NCBI RefSeq assembly: GCF_963576675.1
Contig: NC_088916.1
Location: 18,824,501-18,888,500 of the forward strand
DNA from: Euphorbia lathyris
Lineage: Eukaryota > Streptophyta > Magnoliopsida > Malpighiales > Euphorbiaceae
Length of the DNA: 64,000 nt
Direction of reading: 5' to 3'
Positions 55,112-64,000 of this stretch are shown piece after piece. The notes below the pieces were generated by a model that saw only the letters and a program-made list of their open reading frames with translations, had not been told where the DNA came from and did not search any database. Numbering within the stretch: the first letter of the stretch is position 1; the number at the start of each line of letters is the position of its first letter. The translations under genes were made by a program, and so were the position numbers.

Positions 55112-56598
55112 TGTTAAGCCCAAAATATACCTAAAATATCATCAATAATTACATCAATATTGCTACGAATTTATGCTATTTATACCTATTTAGAAAGCTT
55201 TTACTTTCGAATATGTTTCTTTCATGCAAGGTACATAAATATTTGGTAAAATCCAAATAGGAGTAAAAAGAGCTCAAAAATAGAAGAAAAGCTCTACAAA
55301 AGGAGTCGAAGACGACAAAAATTAATAACGCCAAGTCGAGGACACGAACGAAAGCAGAAAAACCGAAAAAGCTCCGTGCCGCGACCGCAGCTTCCCCTAT
55401 TCACGGTCGCGACACGCGTCCTTCAGCCATTTTTCCCTTCGTCCGAAGTACAATTGATGCTCCCCCATTCTCGGTAGTGAATTTGATAATTCTCGATACG
55501 AGCAGGAGATTTAGAAGCCTAGTTACACACTTTCGTTTTCGACGGAACGCGATCGTTCGGGTGGATAAAGACGTTCTTTCGCAGCGGACACGATCCTTCA
55601 CAACGGACACGACACTTCGATCAAGACTCTTCAACATCTATAAATAAAGAGTTGATGGAGAGTTGAAAGATAATGTGATATGTGTAGAAGAAAGAAATTA
55701 GTGTAGAATTTATGCAGAAATTCCGAATCAAGTGATTCAGAAGTTAGATTTAGATTCTGTAAAAAGCAATATGATGTACACACATTGTTTACAAATTAAT
55801 AACAAATTCAATAGCGTTTAGACTTTGTTCTAGTTTAGTTTTCATTTTGGTAGTAGACCGACCCAGTCTCTATTACGAAGATTCAGCGAGAAGATCGAGT
55901 AGAGGATTCGCCCCTGAGCCTGACAAACTCGAACGAAACCCAAGGAAAGGATTGACAACCCGTTCACTTGCACGCCGTCGCAGAATTCGATGCTCCATGT
56001 TCTCTGTAAACTTGTATCAATTTATATTTCATCTAATAAAGTCTGTTCTATTCGATAGATTCTTATGCAGCACTTTGGTAAATGAGCCGAAGTGGATTGA
56101 TGCTGGTGTTTTCATTAAAACGTATTTAATCCAAAATCTTTACAAGGAAACTTTATTGAACACTTAGGCAAATTATTATCTCGGTAGAGTTTTAATTTGG
56201 TTAAGGGCAATTATCCCGGATAAGGGTTTTGTCGCGTTCAAAGCCAATTAATTAGAGGTTCCGTCATTTATTTCATCTTTATAATTCGTACAAAGTTTAA
56301 AGGTGTTTCTTTGCTTAATGCAAACAAATATACCCGTTTACTTTTCTAAAGTACTAAAACGTTCATGTTTTGCAAATTCAATCTTAAATCAGATATTTTC
56401 TAACATCTTCATATTCTAATCTAATTCTTATTCTAGCTATTTCAAAACCAAAACCGATTAAACGATTTTTCCATATTATAAACCTTAAAGTAGTTTTAAC
56501 CGATTGTAAATAAGTTTTGTTAAAAAAGCGTTCCCTGTGGGATCGATATCTTTCACTACTACAAGCGTATACCGTGCACTTGCGGAAATCGCTCAACA
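55112..56598 (+). repeat. Athila 5' LTR
   Basis: 1487 bp, TGTTAAGCCC to GCTCAACA. TATA box CTATAAATAAAG at 55638-55649. The end region holds CCCTGTGGGATCGATATC and CCGTGCACTTGCGG, typical of Athila LTR ends. Confidence 0.92.
55638..55649 (+). promoter_or_regulatory. TATA box in the Athila 5' LTR
   Basis: CTATAAATAAAG, repeated at 63831-63842 in the 3' LTR. Confidence 0.75.
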
Positions 56599-56604
56599 AG
56601 TTTT

Positions 56605-56622
56605 TGGCGCCGTTGCCGGGGA
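56605..56622 (+). other. Athila primer binding site (tRNA-Asp)
   Basis: TGGCGCCGTTGCCGGGGA, complementary over 18 bases to the 3' end of plant tRNA-Asp. It lies six bases after the LTR. Confidence 0.95.
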
Positions 56623-56791
56623 TACGCCAAAATTTTTGATAAAATTTTAAATTTTTCGTGTTTTATTACGAATCTAGGTTTTTTCATACTTATTCAAACT
56701 TTTATATTTTTAATTATTTTCAATTACTAACATATTTATTTTTCAAATTCTGTTTTATAGGTAGTTTCGGTTCGTGCGAAATTTCAAGTTC

Positions 56792-58381
56792 ATGCGCAGT
56801 TCTCGAAGTTCGGGCACGTCACCAGATCCTATTGACCCAGAAATTGAAAGAACTCTTAAAAAGAACAAGAGAGAAAAGAAAAAGAAAAACCAAACCCCAA
56901 TAAAAACTAAAATTACCGAGCCAGAAGTTATGGCCACACTTATGGATTACGCTAGGCCAGGAGTGGCCGGTGTAACAAATAGTATAGTTAGACCCCAAAT
57001 CAATGCAAATCAATTTGAAATTAAGCCTGCGTTGCTTAATATGTTGCAAAATAATGTAACGTTTTACGGGTTACCTAACGAAAATCCTAATACCCATTTG
57101 ACAAATTTCTTAGAAATTTGTGACACTTTTAAAATACCAAATGTGACTGCGGAAGCGATCAATCTTCGCCTTTTTCCTTTTACTTTGAAGGATCGAGCCA
57201 AAGAATGGTTAACTTCTATGCCAGCCGCATCAATTGAGACTTGGGAGCAATTAGCCCAAGCATTTTTATCAAAAAAATTTCCTTTAGCAAAAACCGCAAG
57301 AGTCATTAAAGAGTTAACATCTTTTTCTCAAAGTGATAATGAAACTCTTTATGAGGCTTGGGAACGTTTTAAAGAACTTCAACGTTTATGCCCACACCAC
57401 CAATTGCCCACTGAACTTTTAATGCAAACATTTTATAATGGACTAAATCCTACAACTAGAGGTTCATTGGATGCTATGTCTGGAGGGTTATTCATGAAGA
57501 AAACATCTGCCCAAGCAAGAGAACTTTTGGAGGAAATGGCAATCAACAGCAGTATGTGGCCCGCGGAACGTGGACACATACCAGTAGCGAAACCATCATC
57601 CTCAACTACATCATCAGTTAAAGGTATAGTGAATCTTGATCCAGTAGCGATGTTGCAAGCCCAATTTTCTGCCTTGTCGCACAAAATTGATAGGTTTATG
57701 GCACCGTGTGATCCTAATGGTCAACCAATCCGAACGGATGTGGATTACGAAGGTATGAGTGAAATTGAACAGGTAAACTTTGTCCAATGGCAAAACCAAA
57801 CTAATAACCCTTATTCCAATACATATAATCCTGGATGGAGAAATCATCCTAACTTTAACTGGAGAGATAATAACAATGTTAATGCTAATCAAAATCGTAC
57901 TACTAATTATCAAAATCAATCAAGAGATACGATTAGCACCTTATCTTCTAAAATCGACAAATTCATTGATGCGATGAGTAGAAAAATAAGTAATCACGAC
58001 GATGGTTTTAAACGGATCGAAAATAAATTCGAGCAGCTTATTAAAAACCAATAATCTAGCATCCATAATTTGGAGATTCAAATTGGACAACTCGCTAAAT
58101 CAATTCCATCCCGCAAAGAGGGAAGTCTTCCAAGCCATACGGAAGAAAATCCGAAAGAGCATGTTAAGGCTATCACTCTTCGTTCAGGGAAAAACTACTT
58201 AGGCCCGGAAATGCCCGGAAATTCGACTTTACCTGGAACTGATTTACCAAAACCCAAAGAAGATACATTAAAACAAAAAGATGCACCAATTGACTCTAGT
58301 ACAAAAACTTTTGTACCTAGACCACCTTTTCCACACAAAGTCTGCAACAAGGACTATGATAAACAACTTTTAACATTTTAG
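56792..58381 (+). pseudogene. gag: Athila gag, one stop and a frameshift
   Basis: The first ATG is at 56792 (MRSSRSSGTSPDPIDPEIE); the frame is open slightly upstream. A lysine-rich stretch is followed by the Athila gag core: QFEIKPALLNMLQNNVTFYG, HLTNFLEICDTFKIPNV, KDRAKEWLTSMPAASIETWE, QAFLSKKFPLAKTARVIKEL, LYEAWERFKELQRLCPHH, MQTFYNGLNPTTRGSLDAMS. An asparagine-rich tail leads to TAA at 58052-58054; the same frame continues with HNLEIQIGQLAKSIPSRKEG and ITLRSGKNYLGPE. The frame is then lost near 58376. No CCHC knuckle is seen. It would form the particle that packages element RNA. Confidence 0.9.
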
Positions 58382-58382
58382 A

Positions 58383-61300
58383 CAAACTTAAAAAATTGCA
58401 TATTAATTTGACGTTTATGGATGCAATTACGCAAATTCCCAATTATGGTAAATTCCTCAAAGATTTAATTTCAAAGAAAATCAGTTGGGAAGGAATTTCA
58501 TCCATTTCACTAACTGAAGATTGCAGTTCGATTGTGTCAAGCAATTTGCCCACAAAACTCAAAGATCTCGGATGTTTTACCATTCCGTGTAAATTGGGAG
58601 ATATAGAATTCCCAAGTTGTCTTTGTGATTTAGGAGCAAGCATTAACTTGATGCCATTATCTATATTTAATAAGTTAGGTTTAGAAGAAGACATCAAACG
58701 TACCAATATGGTTTTACAATTAGCGGATCAAACCACTAAAAGACCATACGGTATAATTGAGGATGTTTTAGTTAAAGTTGACAAATTTATTTTTCCTACC
58801 GATTTCGTTATTTTAGATTTTGCTTATGATGTAAATTGTCCGCTAATCTTTGGTAGACCGTTCATGAACACGGGACGTGCTCTAGTTGATGTGTCGGAAG
58901 GGAAAGTAGTTTTACGAATAGGAGATGATAAGATTGAGTTTGATATGAATTAAGCGATGAAATATCCTATGGAGGATTTCGCTTGTATGAAACTTGATTT
59001 AATTGAAGAATGTGTAAATGACATTGTTCAGAAAGAAGAAATAATAGAACCTATAATGAGTGAGGAACTAGAAGATAAGGACCCAGAACCCTTGATTCGA
59101 GAAGATGGACCAGTTCTGCCTTCAATTATAGTTCCACCTAAATTAGAACTTAAGGAATTACCAGGTCATTTGAGGTACGCTTTCTTAGGCGAAGGCGATT
59201 CTCTACCTATTATTATCTCTAACAAGTTGACACAAGTTCAAGAAGAAAAATTGAAAGAAGTTGTTAGAAGTAGGATAGGAAGTATGGGTTGGCAAATTTC
59301 TGACTTAAAAGGTATTAATCCAAGTATTGTAATGCATAGAATTCACTTAGAAGAAGATAAGCCACCTAAAGCGGATAGGCAAAGACGCCTAAATCCGAAT
59401 ATGAAAGAAGTAGTAAAAAATGAGATTACTAAACTTCTGGACAATGGAATCATCTACCCTATCTCGGATAGTGAATGGGTTAGTCCAATCCATTGTGTAC
59501 CTAAAAAGGGAGGCATAACAGTAGTAAGGAATGAAGAAGGTGAATTAATACCTACACGAACCACCACTGGTTGGAGGGTTTGTATAGATTATAGAAATTT
59601 AAATAAAGCAACTAGGAAAGATCATCTTCCTCTTCCTTTCATTGATCAAATGATCGAAAGGATAGCTGGTCATGCTTTCTACTGTTTTCTTGACGGTTAC
59701 TCCGGATTCTTTCAAATATACATTTACCCGGATGACCAAGATAAAACAACTTTCACATGTCCTTACGGAACATTTGCATATAGAAGAATGTCATTTGGTC
59801 TATGTAACGCACCTGCAACATTTCAACGTTGTATGACTGCGGTTTTTAATGATTTCATTGAAGATATTATGGAAGTTTTTATGGACGATTTTTCAGTTTA
59901 TGGAGATTCCTTTGATTCGTGCCTAAAGAACTTGGATAAAGTTTTGTCTAGGTGTGAAGAAACAAATTTGGTATTAAACTGGGAAAAATGTCATTTCATG
60001 GTTGACGAAGGAATTGTTTTAGGTCACAAAATATCTGAAAAAGGATTAGAAGTAGATAGAGCAAAAACTTCAGTAATAGAGTAATTACCCCCTCCAACTA
60101 CTGTTAAGGGAGTAAGATCATTCTTAGGACATGCTGCTTTTTACAGAAGATTTATTAAGAATTTTTCTGTAATTTCCAAACCAATTACTAATTTACTCAT
60201 GAAAGATTCAACCTTTGATTTTAATGAAGAATGCGTTAAAGCTTTCGAAACATTGAAAACTGCTTTAATCAGTGCACCTATTATTGCTAAACCCGATTGG
60301 GATTTACCCTTTGAAATTATGTGTGATGCAAGTGACTTAGCTGTCGGATGTGTTTTAGGTCAAAGGAAGGATAAAAAACTTCATGTCATTTATTATGCAA
60401 GTCACACACTGTCTGGTGCACAATTAAACTACACAACAACAGAAAAAGAAATGTTAGCCGTAGTTTTTGCATGTGACAAGTTTAGGTCATATTTATTAGG
60501 TTCAAAAGTTATTATTTACACTAATCATGCAGCATTAAGATATTTGTTTGCTAAAAAGGATGCAAAACCACGTCTAATTAGATGGGTTTTATTGTTGCAA
60601 GAATTTGATATAGAAATTAAAGACAAAAAGGGAGTTGAAAACCTCGTCGCCGATCATCTATCGAGACTTGAAGATGAAAACGGTCCTATAGGTGAAACTA
60701 TCGGTATACGAGATGATTTCCCTGATGAACATCTCTATCAAATGAAAAGTTTCATATCACCTTGGTATGCAGATATTGCTAATTACCTCGCAGCCAATAT
60801 TGTTCCGGAAGGATTAAATTCCCACCAAAGGAAGAAATTTTTCTTCGATATTAAACAATACTTTTGGGAAGTTTCTTTTTTGTTCAAAACTTGTGGTGAC
60901 GGGATAATTAGGAGATGCGTTGGTGAAAATGAATTTGAATCCATAATGTCAGAATGTCATTCTAGCTCTTATGGAGGATATAATGGAGTTAACAAGACAG
61001 CAGCTAGAATATTTGAAAGTGGTTTCTTTTGGCCTACGATGTTTAAGGATGTCCGTTCATTTATTACTCGTTGTGATAAGTGCCAAAGAACAGGAAATCT
61101 AGGAAGGAAAGATGAGATGCCCCTCACAACCGTATTAGAAGTTCAAGTCTTTGATATGTGGGGGATAGATTTCATGGGACCTTTTCCCCCTTCCAATGGT
61201 AAAACTTACATATTAGTTGCTGTTGATTATATTTCAAAGTGGGTTGAAGCAATTGCAACCCCGACGAGTGATTCTAAAGTTGTTGTTAATTTTCTTGACG

Positions 61301-62038
61301 ACATATTCTGTAGATTTGGTTCTCCAAGAGTTATAGTTAGTGATGGTGGTACTCATTTTATAAACAAGAGTTTTGAAACGCTTATGAAAAAATATGGAGT
61401 ACGCCACCGCGTATCAACGCCGTACCATCCTCAGTCAAATGGTCAGGCGGAGATATCAAATAGAGAACTCAAATGGATTCTCGAGAAAACGGTTTCATCC
61501 TCTAGAAAAGATTGGTCTTCTAAACTCAATAATGCGTTATGGGCATACCGTACTGCATTTAAGACACCAATAGGAATGACACCATACTGTTTGGTGTATG
61601 GTAAGGCATGTCATTTGCCAGTCGAATTAGAACATGCCTATTGGGCTATTAGAGAACTTAACTTTGACTTACATCAAGCAGGTAAGAAACGTTTGCTCAA
61701 TTTAAATGAGTTAGATGAGTTACATCATCTATCTTACGAAAAAGCAAAAATTTATAAAGAAAAAGTGAAAAAATGGCATGATGCCAAAATTAAAGTTAAA
61801 CACTTTAATGTTGGGGATAAAGTGCTGTTATTTAATTCACGACTTCGTTTATTTCCAGGAAAACTTAAGTCCAGATGGTTAGGACCATATTTAGTCGTCA
61901 AAACATTCGATTACGGTTCTTTAGAACTGGAAGGTCCTACCGGAGTTCGATTCAAAGTTAATGGTAATCGATGTTAAATCTATTACGAAAATATTTCCCA
62001 ACTAGGAATTGAGTTCGTAACAAGATTATCTGACGTAT
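58383..62038 (+). pseudogene. pol: Athila pol: protease-RT-RNase H-integrase, three stops
   Basis: The frame resumes near 58383 (KLKKLHINLTFMDAITQIP). Protease: SCLCDLGASINLMPLSIF (DLGAS active site). RT: VCIDYRNLNKATRKDHLPLP, FCFLDGYSGFFQI in YCFLDGYSGFFQI, MSFGLCNAPATFQRCM, VFMDDFSVYGD (FMDD catalytic site). RNase [26 protein letters not shown]. Integrase: HSSSYGG...CDKCQRTGN zinc part, [53 protein letters not shown]. In-frame TAA codons at 58951-58953, 60082-60084 and 61975-61977 interrupt an otherwise continuous frame; translation-like sequence continues past the last one to TGA at 62036-62038. All domains are present, so one or a few reversions separate this copy from an intact frame. 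Confidence 0.93.
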
Positions 62039-63290
62039 GAATTACTCAGTTTATTTTACACAGTTTATTTTGTTTTATTTCTTTTTATATTTTTGTTCAT
62101 TTTATTTTATTTTATTTTATTTTATTTTATTACATATATCAATTTCTACACAAATACGAACAAATGCAACAAATGATATTTATGCAAATGCAACACATAT
62201 ATATATTGCAAAACATTTTTCACACTAACTTAACATTTTCATATGTTTTTAAAATTAATCATAAGTTAATATGATTATTTGTTTAGGTTATCATTATCGA
62301 TAGAAATAATATTTCTATACGGGTAAAATATTTTTCAAATTTTTCACAAATCTCCGTTACGATTTTAAATAAAATTGTCTCGAGTGAATGATTTTAAGTA
62401 AATAAATTCTTTATTTCAATCTCTATTTTTATATCATGCAATTCATGATACAATAAATCTTATTTTAAGTTTTCAATTAGGTTTATAGGCATTTAATTGA
62501 ACTAACAATTTTAGCTCGGTTTGATTTCGTCTTACATTAACACTAATTGAAGTTTTTAAGGAAACTTTAGCCATAATACATGTTGAATTTTAAGTCAATA
62601 TAGGATGAATGTGCTATTTTTCTTTTTCCCAAGTTATAATTTTATAATTCATGTTAATTAATCGATTAGTTGAATTCTTAACTTTTGGCCACGATTGAGA
62701 CCAACCTTATCACAATCGAGGTATGAAAGGGAAGAAAATTAAGTACCGTTTACTTTTGGCCACGGTTGCGACCACCCTTATCACAATCGAGGTATGGAAG
62801 GAACGTTTTAAATAATAAGCGTGTATAAGTTTAAAGTAACGATTGCGTCCACCCATGGCATGGTCGGTACCTCTTAAGCAAACACAAAGCAATAAAAATA
62901 CGTATAAGATTACGGTTGAAACCACCCTTATTTCGGACGTAACCAAGCAAATAAAATCAAGTACTTATTCATTTTAATATATCTTATATATTAGTTTAGG
63001 TTTGGGAAAGAAAATTTTGTGCTTTGAAATGCCTTGAGACGGAAAAACTCAATAACATGCGTGCTTATATCGTCCCGAATGCTTCAATTCAAAATTAAAA
63101 ATACAGGACGAATGATATATCGTATTTATACTAAGTTAGTTTGATATTTTGCGTATAAATTTGCCATGCGAAGCTAGTCTTTTCGGCTTAACTAATTCAA
63201 AAGATAATACAGAGATATATGTTTTATTTTCATAAAGAGATTAGTCAAAGAATAAATTCAGTGAAATTTTGCTCGGGACTAGCAAAAGAT
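62039..63290 (+). other. Athila 3' non-coding region
   Basis: No env-like frame is seen. Begins with TTTTA repeats (62100-62130) and a TTTTATTTTATTTTAT run. Mainly AT-rich. Confidence 0.6.
62680..62945. repeat. Tandem repeats in the Athila 3' region
   Basis: Two clear units with a period of about 70 bp (CTTTTGGCCACGATTGAGACC near 62683, CTTTTGGCCACGGTTGCGACC near 62753), each followed by TTATCACAATCGAGGTATG. Two more decayed units follow (CGATTGCGTCCACCC, CGGTTGAAACCACCC). Confidence 0.85.
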
Positions 63291-63304
63291 TAAGTGTGGA
63301 GATT
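63291..63304 (+). other. Athila polypurine tract
   Basis: AAGTGTGGAGATT immediately before TGTTAAG of the 3' LTR. Confidence 0.7.
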
Positions 63305-64000
63305 TGTTAAGCCCAAAATATACCTAAAATATCATCAATAATTACATCAATATTGCTATGAATTTATGCTATTTATACCTATTTAGAAAGCTTTTACTTT
63401 CGAATATGTTTCTTTCATGCAAGGTACATAAATATTTGGTAAAATCCAAATAAGAGTAAAAAGAGCTCAAAAATAGAAGAAAAGCTCTACAAAAGGAGTC
63501 GAAGATGACAAAAATTAATAACGCCAACTCGAGGACACGAACAAAAGCTGAAAAACCGAAAAAGCTCCGTGCCGCGACCGCGGCTTCCCCTATTCACGGT
63601 CACGACACGCGTCCTTCAGCCATTTTTCCCTTCCTCCGAAGTACAATTGATGCTCCCCCATTCTCGGTAGTGAATTTGATAATTCTCGGTACGAGCAGGA
63701 GATTTAGAAGCCTAGTTACACACTTTCGTTTTCGACGGAACGCGATCGTTCGGGTGGATAAAGACGTTCTTTCGCAGCGGACACGATCCTTCACAACGGA
63801 CACGACACTTCGATCAAGACTCTTTAACATCTATAAATAAAGAGTTGATGGAGAGTTGAAAGATAATGTGATATGTGTAGAAGAAAGAAATTAGTGTAGA
63901 ATTTATGCAGAAATTTCGAATCAAGTGATTCAGAAGTTAGATTTAGATTCTGTAAAAAGCAATATGATGTACACACATTGTTTACAAATTAATAACAAAT
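63305..64000 (+). repeat. Athila 3' LTR (cut by window end)
   Basis: The first 696 bp match 55112-55807 with about a dozen substitutions. TATA box at 63831-63842. Confidence 0.95.

Larger units (their letters stand above)
55112..64000 (+). mobile_element. Athila-type Ty3/gypsy retrotransposon (3' LTR incomplete)
   Basis: 5' LTR 55112-56598, tRNA-Asp primer site, gag, pol, a non-coding 3' region with tandem repeats, a purine tract, and a 3' LTR starting at 63305 and cut by the window end. The gag type, primer and LTR end style identify the Athila group of plant Ty3/gypsy elements. The two LTRs differ at about a dozen of 696 comparable positions, mostly C/T or G/A, so insertion is recent. No env-like ORF is visible between pol and the 3' LTR. 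Confidence 0.93.

Noticed and set aside
58383..62038. Endogenous pararetrovirus or other viral insertion
   Set aside because: Domain order, tRNA-Asp primer site, LTRs and Athila gag identify a plant LTR retrotransposon; no movement or coat protein was seen.
63505..63840. A 111-codon plus-strand frame in the Athila 3' LTR, with long minus-strand frames over the same place in both LTRs
   Set aside because: Open on both strands in a GC-richer LTR part and disturbed in the 5' LTR; no similarity recognised. Most likely chance low stop density.

Overview
This window looks like plant nuclear DNA, most likely from a eudicot. It is AT-rich, has GT-AG introns, and is packed with plant retrotransposons, CACTA transposons and miniature inverted-repeat elements (MITEs). 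I see one host gene that could still work: a short MAM33/p32-type mitochondrial matrix protein in three exons at 43440-46671. Almost everything else is mobile DNA in various states of decay. Species cannot be named from the sequence alone.

Layout. 1-6290: AT-rich DNA with a Ty1/copia RNase H remnant, two LINE 3' ends and a probable minus-strand LTR. 6304-11948: an Athila/Tat-like LTR (minus strand) split by a complete minus-strand copia element, 7121-11712, with 163-bp LTRs, a TCTTC target duplication and an initiator-tRNA-Met primer site. 12211-29563: a large CACTA-type element (here CACTA-2) with GTTGC-rich subterminal arrays. It has lost its right tip and carries pieces of host genes: exons like the pre-mRNA cleavage factor CFIm25 (27950-28315) and an AINTEGUMENTA-like AP2 exon (27133-27362). 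Inside it sits a second CACTA element (CACTA-1, 12922-23252, AAT duplication). Inside that is a 5'-truncated copia element, and inside that a complete Ty3/gypsy element (16434-21676, TTTAG duplication). This gives four nested levels.

29564-31391 is a near-identical second copy of 10043-12210. It shows the site without CACTA-2, so it acts as an empty-site paralogue. 31392-33517 holds AT-rich DNA, a SINE with a 17-bp duplication and MITE remnants. 33518-39672 is an almost full-length L1-type LINE carrying an RNase H domain, with ORF1 and ORF2 both broken. 40297-41268 holds one LTR with internal retrotransposon sequence on both sides. 41909-43266 holds a Mutator-like MITE and a hAT-like element, followed by the MAM33 gene with a 2.6-kb first intron. 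46672-51500 is intergenic DNA with several well-delimited MITEs. 51590-53550 is a minus-strand LINE fragment. 53551-55111 is a copia LTR, its primer site and a non-coding internal region. 55112-64000 is an Athila element with a 1487-bp 5' LTR, tRNA-Asp primer site, gag-pol with a few stops, and a 3' LTR that runs off the window.

Functionally the window has no operon-like organisation. The retroelement proteins (gag, protease, RT, RNase H, integrase) would each have served their own element's replication, and nearly all carry stops or frameshifts. The most informative content is structural: dated nesting, gene-fragment capture by a CACTA element, a segmental duplication that records an insertion, and a shared gag-pol stop in two copia copies.
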